Shown piece by piece: positions 46,415 through 56,954 of a stretch of 64,000 nucleotides of DNA. This DNA comes from Rahnella bonaserana (lineage in GTDB: Bacteria; Pseudomonadota; Gammaproteobacteria; Enterobacterales; Enterobacteriaceae), in the NCBI RefSeq assembly GCF_019049675.1, contig NZ_JAFMOW010000064.1, positions 124,001 to 188,000 on the forward strand. Direction: 5' to 3'. The notes beneath the pieces are model-generated. The model saw nothing but the letters and a program-made list of their open reading frames with translations. It ran no database searches and was not told the DNA's origin. A program made the position numbers and the translations under genes. The stretch's first letter is position 1, and each line of letters begins with the position of its first letter.

Positions 46415-46944
46415 AGGGTTGCTATTTTTCCTCTGGCATAGCTGTGCAGTTCTTTAACAGACCAGGGAGTGAACAAACCCGATGCATGCTTACCCATACA
46501 GATAGAATATGCGTAATCCTCAGTATTCAAGATGAGATGGCTTAACTCGTGGATAACAGTCGCTGCAATATCATCAACATGCATGCGGCCGGTACTTAAA
46601 TAAGACATCGCAATATATTTTTTATTGATCCCTTTCTTAAAATCTTTTGCATCGCTAGCTTTAACGTATCCGATAGTATCTCCACCCGCTTCATAGAGTT
46701 CTTCAGCAAGATCAAAATGCTCCGGTGTTAAATTTGCCATCCTTCTTCTAATTTTATTTAAAGAATGGGTAAGTTTTTTAACCGTGGCAGAACTATCTTC
46801 ATTCAATAGTTCCTTTAGAATTTTCCTTGTCTCATCTTTCAACTTACTCCTTCCAAGAGCCTTAAGAGCAATATCAATCTGCTGCCTTGCCGTTATAATA
46901 ATAAATGGCAAAAGTGTTTTTAATCTTTCTTCAGCCGGATGCAC
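46411..46944 (-). CDS. Aspzincin (M35-like) metallopeptidase, probable T6SS effector
   Basis: The 177-residue protein has the zinc motif HELSH at 132-136 and, five residues on, TEDYAY at 141-146, which fits the TxDxxY of aspzincins (M35, lysine-specific metallo-endopeptidase type), where Asp143 is the third zinc ligand. The N-terminal half is helical and basic. No signal peptide. A GTG start at 46944 has AAGGAG nine bases upstream. It lies 15 bases after the VasL-type gene, last in the T6SS operon, and its DNA is visibly AT-richer than the tss genes, which suggests separate acquisition. An effector role is inferred from position and family. Confidence 0.68.
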   Translation of the reverse strand: MHPAEERLKTLLPFIIITARQQIDIALKALGRSKLKDETRKILKELLNEDSSATVKKLTHSLNKIRRRMANLTPEHFDLAEELYEAGGDTIGYVKASDAKDFKKGINKKYIAMSYLSTGRMHVDDIAATVIHELSHLILNTEDYAYSICMGKHASGLFTPWSVKELHSYARGKIATL

Positions 46945-46959
46945 TATTTATATCTCCTT

Positions 46960-48288
46960 TTAATAATCACTCACTATCGAACTGTACGCATTCAGCGCAT
47001 CGATTCTTTGTGTGATTTTTTTTAACAGAACCGGATTCACTTCTCTGTTGTTTTTTCTATCCTGCTGAATCATCCACAATAATGTTTCAGCACTGGTCCC
47101 ATTTCGCTGCAGATCCTGACGTATCTCATATACTGCCGTTTTCAACTCCGAAACAGTCATATATTGGCTATGTTTCTTTTCGGCATTCAGCAGACGGGCA
47201 TCAAGTTCATCAAGATGTTTATTCGCAAGTACAATACCGTCCAGCGCCGGAATATCCCCAGCTTTTTCCTGCAAGGTACGATGCCAGCGGGCACTTAATT
47301 CGTTATCGGGATACGCTTCTTCCAGGTGATCCGATAATATTTTTCCTTGGCGCAAAAGCACATCGGAAGGTTGTTCACTCAGCCAGTCCAGCAAGGGCAC
47401 AGCATGCGTTAACACCGCCGTTTTTTGCGCCCGCAATTCTGGTTCCTGCGCCTTACGCCATACCTCATCCATCTGACGTTCACTGTGTTGCAGTGCCAGT
47501 AACGGAGCACTGAGTTTTTCTCCGAAACTCAGCGACTGCGCAGAAAACCAGATACTGGCCGCAATGGCACATATCGCGATACCCGCCGCCATCCCGCCCA
47601 GCGCCCACAACAGCGGACGTTGCGCAGGTTCCAGGCGAATTTCTGCAGGTTCTGCATCAGGCAGCATTTCGATCACCGCCGCTTTTTTCTCGCTGATGGT
47701 TTCAGGCGCAGGCTCCGGTACAGGCTGCAAGGCTTTCACCGGTTTTATCTGCGACGGATAAGGCACCGACCGGCAGCGAACCTGGAGAAAATAATGCAGG
47801 TTCTTCAGAGAATCATGGCTTCGTGAGTGCAGGTTTTTAGACTGTCCGCAAAGCACGCCGATGCTTTTTTCCACCAGACGCATTTCGCCGCTGTTTTCCG
47901 GGCCATATTCCAGCGTATAGATATGCGTTGCCACGTTTGCATTGAACCAGTCCATCAGTTGCTGACGTTGCTGAACCGCTGCCAGCGGTGGCCAGCAACG
48001 CTGGCTGTTGTGCGTAAATGCGGTGGACAGCAGATCCAGTGCCAGCGCCAGCCCTTTCCAGCTTTTGAGCCGCAAATTGATCAGGCAAAACCACATGCCA
48101 CTTTGCAGGTCATAACCATATTCATGAAACAGCTGAAAACACTTTTCCTCCAGCGCATTCCAGTCCAGCCTCGCAGGGATGGTACCGCTCAGCGGACTGA
48201 GCTCGCTGCTCAGCAGCAAAAACGACTTGCTAAGGCGCGGATCATGCCCGTTGATTTTTAACGCCCGAAGATTCACCCGGTTTTTCAT
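46960..48288 (-). CDS. VasL-type TssA-like protein with ImpA N-terminal domain
   Basis: The 442-residue protein starts with a region like the ImpA_N domain (about 15-190, LDWNALEEKCFQLFHEYGYDLQSGMWFCLINLRLKSWKGLALALDLL). A proline-rich linker and one membrane helix (about 225-248, LLWALGGMAAGIAICAIAASIWF) follow, then a helical VasL domain (about 250-442). Such membrane-bound TssA-like proteins (VasL, TagA group) are thought to anchor or cap the distal end of the T6SS sheath. The ATG at 48288 is preferred to the one at 48294. It follows tssH by 20 bases. Confidence 0.8.
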   Translation of the reverse strand: MKNRVNLRALKINGHDPRLSKSFLLLSSELSPLSGTIPARLDWNALEEKCFQLFHEYGYDLQSGMWFCLINLRLKSWKGLALALDLLSTAFTHNSQRCWPPLAAVQQRQQLMDWFNANVATHIYTLEYGPENSGEMRLVEKSIGVLCGQSKNLHSRSHDSLKNLHYFLQVRCRSVPYPSQIKPVKALQPVPEPAPETISEKKAAVIEMLPDAEPAEIRLEPAQRPLLWALGGMAAGIAICAIAASIWFSAQSLSFGEKLSAPLLALQHSERQMDEVWRKAQEPELRAQKTAVLTHAVPLLDWLSEQPSDVLLRQGKILSDHLEEAYPDNELSARWHRTLQEKAGDIPALDGIVLANKHLDELDARLLNAEKKHSQYMTVSELKTAVYEIRQDLQRNGTSAETLLWMIQQDRKNNREVNPVLLKKITQRIDALNAYSSIVSDY

Positions 48289-48308
48289 GGTCACTCTTTC
48301 CCTGTCGT

Positions 48309-50879
48309 TCAGGCGAGTTGTTTCGCCGCAGAACGTTTCGCGGCTGGCTGTTTAGTCAGTGTGAGCTGATCTTTACTGACACCAATTTGCAGACGAATAT
48401 CTGCTTTGCTTTCAACCGCCAGCAAGCGGTCGGTAAGCAACGGCAGCAATTCCCGGTTCAGCACGGCATCAATTTCACGTGCCCCGCTTTGTTCCACCTG
48501 ACATCGGCTGGCCATGAACTCCAGCACTTTTTCGCTGTAAGTCAGCACAGAATTACCTTCACCCGCGGCGCTAAAGCGTTTGCACACTTTATCAAGTTTA
48601 AGACGGATGATTTTTGCCAGCGTTTCACCCACAACCGGCAGATACGGGATGAGTTGCAAACGTCCCATCAGCGCAGGACGGAAGAATTTGTCGAATTCCG
48701 GGCGCAGTAACCGGGTCAGCGCGTTATGATCAGTGCTTCCGGCCGCAAAGGCAGTCATCACCAGATCGCTTGCCAGGTTACTGGTCAGAATAATCAGCGT
48801 ATTTCGGAAATTAATCAGCTGACCTTCGGCGTCTTCCATCACACCTTTGTCGAACACCTGGTAGAACATTTCCATAACATCAGGATGCGCTTTCTCCACT
48901 TCATCAAGAAGCACCACGCTGTAAGGGCGACGTCGCACCGCCTCCGTCAGCACACCACCCTGACCATAGCCGACATACCCAGGCGGCGATCCTTTCAGTC
49001 CTGAAACCGAATGTGCTTCCTGATATTCAGACATATTGATGGTAATCAGACTTTGTTCACCGCCGAAAAGCAGTTCTGATAATGCCAGCGCCGTTTCTGT
49101 TTTACCGACGCCAGAAGGCCCGGCCAGCATAAAGACGCCGGTTGGCTTAACCGGATCAGCAAGATTGGCGCGACCAATGCGGATTTGCTGTGCAATTGAG
49201 GCTAATGCATGGGATTGCCCGATCACCCGGCTTTCCAGACGAGCGACCAGATCGCAAAGCTGTTGCTGTTCCTTTTCCACCATTCTGCCCAGCGGAATAC
49301 CTGTCCACCCGGCGATCACGTCCGCCACACAGACCGCATCGACGCAGTCATAAACCAAAGCATGATCTTTATGCATCTCAGCCAGCCGGGCGCGCAATGC
49401 CGCAATGTGTGTCACATCGTCAGAATCTGTGATCTGCGCGACCAAATCTTGCTGTTGCCGCCAGACAGGCAGCAGTTTCTCCAGGCTCAGCGTGATCTCA
49501 CTTTCACGTTTGTCTAACCATTTCAGGCGGGTTGCCCCCTCCCCCTCCGTTAGCAGACTTTCGCGCTCAGTTTGAATATTGCTCAGGAGTGCGTTGAGAT
49601 CTTCAATCTCTTTCGGCTCATGGCATTGCGAGATAGCGACGCGTGCGCAGGCGGTATCCAGCAGGCTGATCGATTTGTCCGGCAGCTGACGGCCTGATAT
49701 ATAGCGACTGGACAGGCGAACTGCGGCCACCAGCGCACTTTCGAGGATCTGCACGCCGTGATGCTGGCTCAGCGCCGGTTTCAAGGATCGCAGCATGGCT
49801 ATGGCGGTTTCCTCATCAGGTTCCGCTACTTTAATGACCTGAAAACGGCGTGCCAGTGCGGCATCTTTTTCAAAATACTTTTTGTACTCCGCCCAGGTAG
49901 TGGCCGCCACCACGCGCATTTCTCCGCGTGCGAGAGCAGGTTTAAGCAGGTTAGCGGCATCATTTTGCCCTGCCTGACCACCTGCACCAATCAACGTGTG
50001 AGCCTCATCGATAAACAGGATGACCGGAGACGGGTATTCTTTGATTTCACGTAACAGCGTTTGCAGACGATTTTCAAATTCGCCTTTGACGCTGGCACCG
50101 GCCTGCAACAGCCCCATATCCAGCGATAAAATTTCCATCTTCTTCAACGCTTCCGGCACGCTGCCTTGCGCAATACGCTGAGCCAGTCCTTCAACCAGCG
50201 CCGTTTTCCCCACGCCCGGTTCACCAGTCAGTACCGGATTGTTCTGACGGCGACGCAGCAGCACATCAATCAGCTGACGAATTTCCTGTTCGCGTCCGAG
50301 TGCCGGATCAAGTGTCGCCTTGCGCGCCTGTTCGGTCAGGTTACGGGTGAACTTCATTACCGCAGAATCCGCGAGATGATCCACCGGCGCGGCTGCACTG
50401 ACACCGGCGCTGTGCACACACGCGTCGCGCAGTAACTGGTCGGCGCGTTCAGACTGGCACACTAATGCCTGCTGTAGCGAGGTACCAAGATGTGACTGAA
50501 GGCCCTTATCATTAGCAATCAGACTGCCGAGTAACGCCTGAACCGGAAGCTGTAATTGTTGCCAGCAGGTGCTGGCATGAAGCCAGGATTTCTCAAGATG
50601 CTCGACCAGTAATTCTGATAACACCGGACTCCGTGTATTGCCGCTACGCTGCTGATTCAGGCTGGTTTTCAGTGCATCGACCAGCGCATCGCCTCGCAGC
50701 CCTGCATTCAGACAAAGTTGCTCAATCATGGCTGGCTGATGAGTCACCACCGCCAGCAGCAAGTGCTCGATTTCCACTTCATGGTGTGTCCGGCTGACCG
50801 CCAGACTAATCGCCGAGTCGAGGCATTCACGTGACCCAGTGTTCATTTTTTCTACAATTTTCTTCAGATAGTTACTCAT
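48309..50879 (-). CDS. tssH: T6SS sheath-recycling ATPase TssH (ClpV)
   Basis: The 856-residue AAA+ ATPase has an N-terminal Clp_N domain (about 10-150), a first ATPase module with Walker A GEPGVGKT at 219-226 and Walker B DEAH at 291-294, a middle coiled-coil region (about 420-510), and a second module with GPSGVGKT at 587-594 and [13 protein letters not shown]. ClpV proteins disassemble the contracted TssB/TssC sheath. AGGA lies six bases before the ATG. The sheath genes themselves are not in the window. Confidence 0.93.
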   Translation of the reverse strand: MSNYLKKIVEKMNTGSRECLDSAISLAVSRTHHEVEIEHLLLAVVTHQPAMIEQLCLNAGLRGDALVDALKTSLNQQRSGNTRSPVLSELLVEHLEKSWLHASTCWQQLQLPVQALLGSLIANDKGLQSHLGTSLQQALVCQSERADQLLRDACVHSAGVSAAAPVDHLADSAVMKFTRNLTEQARKATLDPALGREQEIRQLIDVLLRRRQNNPVLTGEPGVGKTALVEGLAQRIAQGSVPEALKKMEILSLDMGLLQAGASVKGEFENRLQTLLREIKEYPSPVILFIDEAHTLIGAGGQAGQNDAANLLKPALARGEMRVVAATTWAEYKKYFEKDAALARRFQVIKVAEPDEETAIAMLRSLKPALSQHHGVQILESALVAAVRLSSRYISGRQLPDKSISLLDTACARVAISQCHEPKEIEDLNALLSNIQTERESLLTEGEGATRLKWLDKRESEITLSLEKLLPVWRQQQDLVAQITDSDDVTHIAALRARLAEMHKDHALVYDCVDAVCVADVIAGWTGIPLGRMVEKEQQQLCDLVARLESRVIGQSHALASIAQQIRIGRANLADPVKPTGVFMLAGPSGVGKTETALALSELLFGGEQSLITINMSEYQEAHSVSGLKGSPPGYVGYGQGGVLTEAVRRRPYSVVLLDEVEKAHPDVMEMFYQVFDKGVMEDAEGQLINFRNTLIILTSNLASDLVMTAFAAGSTDHNALTRLLRPEFDKFFRPALMGRLQLIPYLPVVGETLAKIIRLKLDKVCKRFSAAGEGNSVLTYSEKVLEFMASRCQVEQSGAREIDAVLNRELLPLLTDRLLAVESKADIRLQIGVSKDQLTLTKQPAAKRSAAKQLA

Positions 50880-50922
50880 AAGTCATCCTGTTTATTTTTC
50901 TCAACCGGGTCTTAAGCAACAC

Positions 50923-53900
50923 TCAGTGACAATCGGTGATTTGAACCGGTAACTGCGAGAACCCGCTGTTCAGCGCCGTTGGTCGTTGTTTTTCCGCTTT
51001 TTTGCCGCGGATATCCTGTTGCGCATCCGCATTGTCATTCAGTGCCTGATGCAACTCCTGCCACTGCTGCCAGGTTTCCTGGATCCGGTTTTGCGCGCCA
51101 GCCTGATAGCGCACCATAACCTCTTTAATTCCCACAGATTCCAGCTGCGCAGCGTCATCCGGGAAGTCATCAGCTTTAAAGCTGTGCTGACCATTGGCAA
51201 AATCCTCCAGGAAATCCGGCCAGGCGGAATCGCCGAAATATTCATAAGTCAGGTCAAAGCCCGGGAAGTTGATCACCAGAGTTGTGCGGCTACAGTGCCC
51301 TGCCCGCCAGCGGAATGGCGCCTGTTCGCTGAAATTCATGCTGTTAAGTTTCCACTGCTGTTCATCACAAAACAGCGTCAGCCGTGTGCCGGTCGGCATC
51401 AGGCGCGCGCCGCCGGGAATGGTGGCAGGCTGACTTTTCAGTGTCAGTTCCAGCGTTTTGGTTTCCAGTGCTGCCATTTTTGCTTCGAGCTGAGTTTGTT
51501 CTTCTTTCAGAGCGGCCAGTGCATCGTCGCTGCGGGTATTCTCACGCTCCGGCATCGCCAGTACGTCATCCGGGCGCAGCACGTGATTGACCATCCGCAG
51601 GAACTCCGGTGTCAGCCCCGGTGTTTGCCCGCCGAATTGCCCTGCTTTCGGCCCGCTGTCATCAACCACCAGCACGCTTTTCGCCGGTCCGCGAATAAAG
51701 TCAGACAGATACTGCCAGGCCAGATCCTGCTGATCCTGATACTCAAGACGAATGGCGTTGTTTTCCATCGGCCACAGCACGCGGCTCTGCCATTGCTGTT
51801 GCAGCCAGCAGCCGGAACGTTGCATGGCATGCGCCACCAGCCAGCGGTAATCGTTTTGATACAGAGCCCACACCGCGTCAGTGGCGAAATCAGGACGTTC
51901 CGCCGAGAGGCTTTTACGCAACACGTTAAAGCGGCTTTCGAGCAGTTGCAGAGGATTACTGTCGCCCTTCTCGCCGGTCTGGAACAACCCGCGGGTCAGC
52001 CGGTCACTGTTTTTCGGCGTGGCAAAGATATCTGCGACTACCCCGTGCAGCCCGGTCTGCCAGGCATTCCAGTTCTTCACGTTGAGTTCTGAAATTGCAG
52101 GGGTCGGCGTTTTACTGTCGAGCTTCAACAGTGCCGCTATTTTCTGTTGCATTGATTTCTGCAGTCGGCTGAAGCGTGGCATCAGCGTGCCGGTTAACGG
52201 CATAGTTTGTAACTGATGCAGACGGCGCAGCTCGCGCAGCCAGAACTGCGCTTGCCCTACGCTGATATCTTCCAGTTGCTCATTCGCATACGCGGCAAAC
52301 TTCATCGACGGACTATGCCCCTGATCAAGGGCGATTAGCGTGGCTTGCCATTGCTCATCAGACAGCACGGGGGCTGGTTGCTGGTTAACGGCAAGCATCA
52401 TCTGCATCCATTGTGTCTGCCGTAATACCGGCCAGCGCTGCTCAAAGGCGGCCAGTTCCGGCATCGGGGTATTGCCGCCCGCAAGGCGAATATAATCCAG
52501 CCAGTGCTGAATCTCAGCGGTACCCTGCAACGTCCACAGGCCGCTGAGGTAAGTTTTATCGGCTGAAGCAGGCAGGAAATCGGTCAGGTTCACCGGCGTC
52601 AGCTCTTCAGACGGTGCCACTAACCACGCAGTTTGCGGATCACTGTTCACCAGACGGCCCAGCAATTCACGCAACACGGTAAGTTGCTCTTCGCCACCGG
52701 GCTGTTGCAACAAGGCCCGCTGCAGCACCACATATTGCAATGGTGGCAGGGTAAGCGTTGCCCCGGTCAGGCTGAGTTCAGCGGGAACAGGCTCCTGCTT
52801 CATCAGTTCACTTAACGGCTGCTTTTCCCACATGGCTTGTTTGGTGATCAAGGCGCGTGCCAGCGTCAGGATCATGTCTCGTTTTTGCGACGCATCGGCT
52901 TGCTCAAATTGCTGCTGATACTGGTCAGCAATTTGGCGAATATTAACGTTATCGCGTGGCGTTGCCGCCATAATACTGGCCTCAAGCTGCGCATGACGCT
53001 GGTTTAGCACCGGTAAAAAAGGCAGATATCGCACAGGTGTCTTGCTCCAGCCTTCGATGTTTTCCAGTAGCTCAACCTGTGCCGTTACATCAGTTTTGGC
53101 GGGTAATACATCAGTCAGGCTGTGGGCATAATAGCCACTCACCAGCACATAGATGATCGCCAGTGTGCTGAAAGTCAGCGTTCCCCATTGCTGCAGAAAA
53201 TGCCGGCCAAACCCGACGGGCACGACTTCACGCTGACGGCTGAATGTCGGTAAAAGCCGCGTCATCAGATCATGGACAAAGACAGCCTGTCGCGTGGCAC
53301 TGTTTTTACTGACCGGCTCCGTAGCGGTGAACCATATCCCACCTAACTCCGCAGGCTGGAAGTACGCATCCGGTTCGCACAAGGCTGCCAGATAGCGTTG
53401 CAACGCGGGTTGTAACTGAGGCAACTGTTCCGGAAAATCCATCAGCGACAGCGTCTCGCCGTCAGGTTCCCCACCAGAAAGCTGGCTGACCCGTACTTTA
53501 TCCAGTCCGTCTTTCACGCAGGTAAAGAGAGGATCCAGCAGCGCCGGATCCTTACCATCAACGACCGGCGAATGGCGCCAGTAATACCCCAGGGGCTGCT
53601 GACGCTGAGCTGGCGAAAGTTTGTTAGCCCAGTGACTGAACCCGGCAACACGGTCACAGCAGGTAATAAACAGGTACACAGGCAGACGGCGTTTGACTTT
53701 ATTGACCAGCGGTTCGATTTGTGTGCGGATATGACGCGCATGCAGATGCAGAGCAGCTTCATCTTTTTCGAGCAGTTCGGTGACCGAAACGCACACCACG
53801 ATCCCTGCCGGAGCAGGCACACGACCACACCATTTCACCAGGCGCAACCAGCCACGTTCAAAGGCAGGTGTCTTACTCAGAAAATGACTGGAAAGATCCA

Positions 53901-54357
53901 GGAAACCTGCTGACCGGAAAAACCACCAGCGCAGGGTACGCGTCGGCACCACCAGCGAACTTTCAGGTTCATTAGAAAACAGAGGCAATCCGGCGCCTGC
54001 CATCAGGGTTGTTTTGCCGCTTCGTCCGCCAGTCAGAACAAACCAGGGAATAGGCTGTTTACGTCTTCTGATGCGTTTAATCACCAACGCACCCGTTTTC
54101 CAGTGCTCAGATAATACATATTCCAGCCGGGTCAGCTTAAATTTCGCTTTCAGGGCTGAAATATATTTTGCCTGTGTGACACCTGAAGAAAACCCCCAAA
54201 TAAAACGGGCAATTAAAATTGTCAGCAGCACAACAAAGAACATCATAGCCGCATAAATAATTTCCCGCCCGAGAATAAATGAGATCAGCAGACAGATAAT
54301 AAATAACACGCACAGAAACAAGGCCCATGCGACAAAGGAAGTTAATTTTTTTAACAT
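50923..54357 (-). CDS. tssM: T6SS inner-membrane protein TssM (IcmF)
   Basis: The 1144-residue protein has two N-terminal membrane helices (about 7-29 and 34-56), a Walker A GGRSGKTT at 110-117 in the cytosolic domain (so an ATP/GTP-binding version of TssM), a third helix near 390-412, and a large periplasmic part that ends with a beta-domain (RLTLFCDEQQWKLNSMNFSEQAPFRWRAGHC) binding TssJ. It forms the membrane complex with TssL and TssJ. It starts four bases after the tssL stop. Confidence 0.92.
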   Translation of the reverse strand: MLKKLTSFVAWALFLCVLFIICLLISFILGREIIYAAMMFFVVLLTILIARFIWGFSSGVTQAKYISALKAKFKLTRLEYVLSEHWKTGALVIKRIRRRKQPIPWFVLTGGRSGKTTLMAGAGLPLFSNEPESSLVVPTRTLRWWFFRSAGFLDLSSHFLSKTPAFERGWLRLVKWCGRVPAPAGIVVCVSVTELLEKDEAALHLHARHIRTQIEPLVNKVKRRLPVYLFITCCDRVAGFSHWANKLSPAQRQQPLGYYWRHSPVVDGKDPALLDPLFTCVKDGLDKVRVSQLSGGEPDGETLSLMDFPEQLPQLQPALQRYLAALCEPDAYFQPAELGGIWFTATEPVSKNSATRQAVFVHDLMTRLLPTFSRQREVVPVGFGRHFLQQWGTLTFSTLAIIYVLVSGYYAHSLTDVLPAKTDVTAQVELLENIEGWSKTPVRYLPFLPVLNQRHAQLEASIMAATPRDNVNIRQIADQYQQQFEQADASQKRDMILTLARALITKQAMWEKQPLSELMKQEPVPAELSLTGATLTLPPLQYVVLQRALLQQPGGEEQLTVLRELLGRLVNSDPQTAWLVAPSEELTPVNLTDFLPASADKTYLSGLWTLQGTAEIQHWLDYIRLAGGNTPMPELAAFEQRWPVLRQTQWMQMMLAVNQQPAPVLSDEQWQATLIALDQGHSPSMKFAAYANEQLEDISVGQAQFWLRELRRLHQLQTMPLTGTLMPRFSRLQKSMQQKIAALLKLDSKTPTPAISELNVKNWNAWQTGLHGVVADIFATPKNSDRLTRGLFQTGEKGDSNPLQLLESRFNVLRKSLSAERPDFATDAVWALYQNDYRWLVAHAMQRSGCWLQQQWQSRVLWPMENNAIRLEYQDQQDLAWQYLSDFIRGPAKSVLVVDDSGPKAGQFGGQTPGLTPEFLRMVNHVLRPDDVLAMPERENTRSDDALAALKEEQTQLEAKMAALETKTLELTLKSQPATIPGGARLMPTGTRLTLFCDEQQWKLNSMNFSEQAPFRWRAGHCSRTTLVINFPGFDLTYEYFGDSAWPDFLEDFANGQHSFKADDFPDDAAQLESVGIKEVMVRYQAGAQNRIQETWQQWQELHQALNDNADAQQDIRGKKAEKQRPTALNSGFSQLPVQITDCH

Positions 54358-54361
54358 AATA

Positions 54362-54988
54362 TTATCTGATAAACATCCCTAAATCAGTGGACATAATCAA
54401 CACATAAATAATGACGGGCAATGAAAGTAATAAACACTTTCGTTGACGGATTTTTTTTGGTACAGCACTGTTTTTTTCATACCCTCCGCCATCCTGCTCT
54501 ACCAACAGGGCATCATTCGGCCAGTGACGCCAGGCCTCGGGCAGGCAATGACGTTCATCGTCGATACGTTGCTGCAACAACGAAGCATCCTGATGAGTAT
54601 ATTTACCGTGAAACCCCATCAGCAGACAGAATAAATACACTATTCTGAGCGGGATATTTTCTTTATCAATTGCATCAAGCCTGACAAAAAACTCCTCACC
54701 CCCGACGGAAATATCAAAATAATATTTTTGCAGCAAATTACTGCGCCAGTCTTTCACCCATCCCGCCTGTGAACATAATACCCGCTCATCAATCCATAGC
54801 ACGACCGCGAAATAGGCGTCTTCACATTCCTGAGGTTCATGATGGCGTTCAGACTCATTTAATGCCTGCTGTAATAACGTCATGCACTTTTCACGAAATC
54901 CGGTGTAATCAGCATAATCCTGCGGATTAATAAAGAACGCGGTGACATGCCTGAACAGCGGCAAATAACAATTCAGTAAAGTCATCAT
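54362..54988 (-). CDS. tssL: T6SS inner-membrane protein TssL (DotU/IcmH)
   Basis: The 208-residue protein has the DotU pattern (YADYTGFREKCMTLLQQAL, VVLWIDERVLCSQAGWVKDWRSNLLQKYYF, YLFCLLMGFHGKY) and one C-terminal membrane helix (LLLSLPVIIYVLIMSTDLGMF). There is no OmpA-like peptidoglycan-binding extension. It overlaps the tssK stop by four bases (ATGA). Confidence 0.92.
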   Translation of the reverse strand: MMTLLNCYLPLFRHVTAFFINPQDYADYTGFREKCMTLLQQALNESERHHEPQECEDAYFAVVLWIDERVLCSQAGWVKDWRSNLLQKYYFDISVGGEEFFVRLDAIDKENIPLRIVYLFCLLMGFHGKYTHQDASLLQQRIDDERHCLPEAWRHWPNDALLVEQDGGGYEKNSAVPKKIRQRKCLLLSLPVIIYVLIMSTDLGMFIR

Positions 54989-56379
54989 GATGGCACCACA
55001 AAAATAATCTGTACCAGAAGATCGTCAGGCATATCCGGCCAGTAAAAAGCAATGCTGTTATGCTGACTGGCTTTACGCCACAAATCGCTGTCTTGCTCAA
55101 CCATGAAGTAATGCGAATCACTGCGGTTAGGCACACCACGCGGCGGCTGAGGGCAACGCGTCACCGGGATCCCCGGCAAGGCATGCTGGATCAACGGTTC
55201 AATCATTTTTGGCGACGCCAGTTTGATGCCGCCTGGATTTTTGACCTGACGGTTTTCCATCGGCATGCTGGCTGAACGTAAAAGCAACAGCACCATTTCG
55301 GCATCTTTACTTTGCGTACTATCGAAATCACCGATGTATACTCCCTGCTGATCGTTCTCCAGCGTGATGTAAGTGTTGTCTTCAAGAACCAGACTGTTGA
55401 GCAGAGTAATCAATGTCTTACGCGCACTGTCAAAACTGCTCAACAGATCATTATGGTTATAGGCCTGGAGCGAATTTTCCCCATCGCGCCATTCACCAAG
55501 GAAAGAACAGCTGTCGTTGAAGGAGGAGAGTTCACCGATCAGCTGGCACAGCACGTTATATACCTGCCACGGATGCACCTGACGGGCCTGACAAAAGCTT
55601 TTTAACTGGGGTAGTACACGGTTTAGGGAGCGCATAGCCAACAGTTGGGTCACCTGATCACCGCGGTCTGCGTCACTGACCAGACGTTCGGAGCGCTTAT
55701 ATTCTTCAAGCTTTCTGGCACGGGCACTCAGTTCAAAATAGAGTGTTTCGATCAGTTTACCGAGGCTTAACGAGCCGAAGAGCGTCACCGCAGGCGCCGA
55801 AAATACCGGATCAATAATCACGCTTTCGTTTTCATAACGTAGCCGGGTGAGCGGAATACACTCACAGTCAACGGCATCGGCTTTCTCGATATCGGTCAGC
55901 AATCTTACGTTATAACTCAGGCGCGCCACTGTCGCGTCGGGGGCGTGGTCATAGACATCTTTCATCACCAACTCTTCGCTGGTATTTATCCAGCGGGTGA
56001 CCGCACGGTCATGCTCTTTTTCCGGCGTCGTGACATTACTGTGCAAAGGATCGAACCGGCGCAGCGCCAGCCAGAGTGTCAGTGGCTGATCACGTTGCTT
56101 CCAGATATCGCGGAAATTGCGCTTTTCTATCACACTATTACCCGGCTGCGACAGCAACGTGCCGCCGGGTAAAATGCAGCGGATCTGCTCAACGCTGATG
56201 GCGTAATCGTTCAGCGCGGCCTCATTAATCGCCACCTCGATCAAACCGTAATTATAGGGTTGGGCAAGGCGCAGGTGCTCAGCCAGGCTCCATTCGTAAT
56301 GCAGGTCAAGTGACTGAAAATGCTGAGGCTGAAGATAAAGCCCTGAGTGCCAGTAAATTTGTTGCTGTTCAGGATACAT
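54985..56379 (-). CDS. tssK: T6SS baseplate protein TssK
   Basis: The 464-residue protein has the TssK pattern: QQIYWHSGLYLQPQHFQSLDLHYEW at the start, then QVHPWQVYNVLCQLIGELSSF and SHYFMVEQDSDLWRKASQHNSIAFYWPDMPDDLLVQIIFV at the end. TssK links the baseplate to the TssM/TssL membrane complex. It overlaps the tssJ stop (TAATG) and the tssL start (ATGA). Confidence 0.93.
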   Translation of the reverse strand: MYPEQQQIYWHSGLYLQPQHFQSLDLHYEWSLAEHLRLAQPYNYGLIEVAINEAALNDYAISVEQIRCILPGGTLLSQPGNSVIEKRNFRDIWKQRDQPLTLWLALRRFDPLHSNVTTPEKEHDRAVTRWINTSEELVMKDVYDHAPDATVARLSYNVRLLTDIEKADAVDCECIPLTRLRYENESVIIDPVFSAPAVTLFGSLSLGKLIETLYFELSARARKLEEYKRSERLVSDADRGDQVTQLLAMRSLNRVLPQLKSFCQARQVHPWQVYNVLCQLIGELSSFNDSCSFLGEWRDGENSLQAYNHNDLLSSFDSARKTLITLLNSLVLEDNTYITLENDQQGVYIGDFDSTQSKDAEMVLLLLRSASMPMENRQVKNPGGIKLASPKMIEPLIQHALPGIPVTRCPQPPRGVPNRSDSHYFMVEQDSDLWRKASQHNSIAFYWPDMPDDLLVQIIFVVPS

Positions 56380-56954
56380 TAACGTTTCTCTCCGTCAGTG
56401 GCGGGAACATCTGCGCTGACGATACTTTCACTGCCCAGCGTGACAGAGAGGGTGAGCGGGGTTAAATGTGCCTGCCAGACCGGTTTCCACCAGCCGCTGC
56501 TGGTGGCTTCAACCGGTACTGCTGCACTGATCATGTGTTGTTTTACCGGGAAGGGGTAATAACCCGCCACCAGCGCCACATTGCGGGTATCCCTTGCACG
56601 ATCGACATGCACGATATTGGTCTGACCCGGCATCATGACGTAACGATCTACCTGCAGAACTTCACCTTCACTGCCCGCACCAGCGAACAAACTTTTCAGT
56701 GTGGCGGGATTACCCAGCAATTTCTCCAGCGCCGGTTTGTCTTTCGCCTGCAACAGCAACACCGTGCAGCTGTTAGGCATGTCATTGACCGTGTTCAACC
56801 CCGGTTCAGCGCGTAGTTGCAAGGTAATTGCCCCGTTTGCGAAAGGCGCTGGCGTCGCATCTATAGCCTTCTCGCGCCCTTGATCATTGTCTGAAACGCA
56901 GCCTGATAACAGCATTATGGCCAGCATCAACCCCGCACGTTTTTTACCTGTCAT
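56379..56954 (-). CDS. tssJ: T6SS outer-membrane lipoprotein TssJ
   Basis: The 191-residue protein has a lipoprotein signal peptide with lipobox LSGC (Cys near residue 19) and the TssJ beta-sandwich pattern: ITLQLRAEPGLNTVNDMPNSCTVLLLQAKD, VLQVDRYVMMPGQTNIVHVDRARDTRNVALVAGYYPF. It anchors the membrane complex in the outer membrane. The C-terminal part after residue 150 is a little longer than in many TssJ proteins. It overlaps tssA by four bases and shares one base with tssK. Confidence 0.88.
   Translation of the reverse strand: MTGKKRAGLMLAIMLLSGCVSDNDQGREKAIDATPAPFANGAITLQLRAEPGLNTVNDMPNSCTVLLLQAKDKPALEKLLGNPATLKSLFAGAGSEGEVLQVDRYVMMPGQTNIVHVDRARDTRNVALVAGYYPFPVKQHMISAAVPVEATSSGWWKPVWQAHLTPLTLSVTLGSESIVSADVPATDGEKR

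Noticed and set aside
50986-52092. A 368-codon open frame antisense to tssM
   Set aside because: It is antisense to the well-supported TssM coding region and shows no domain.
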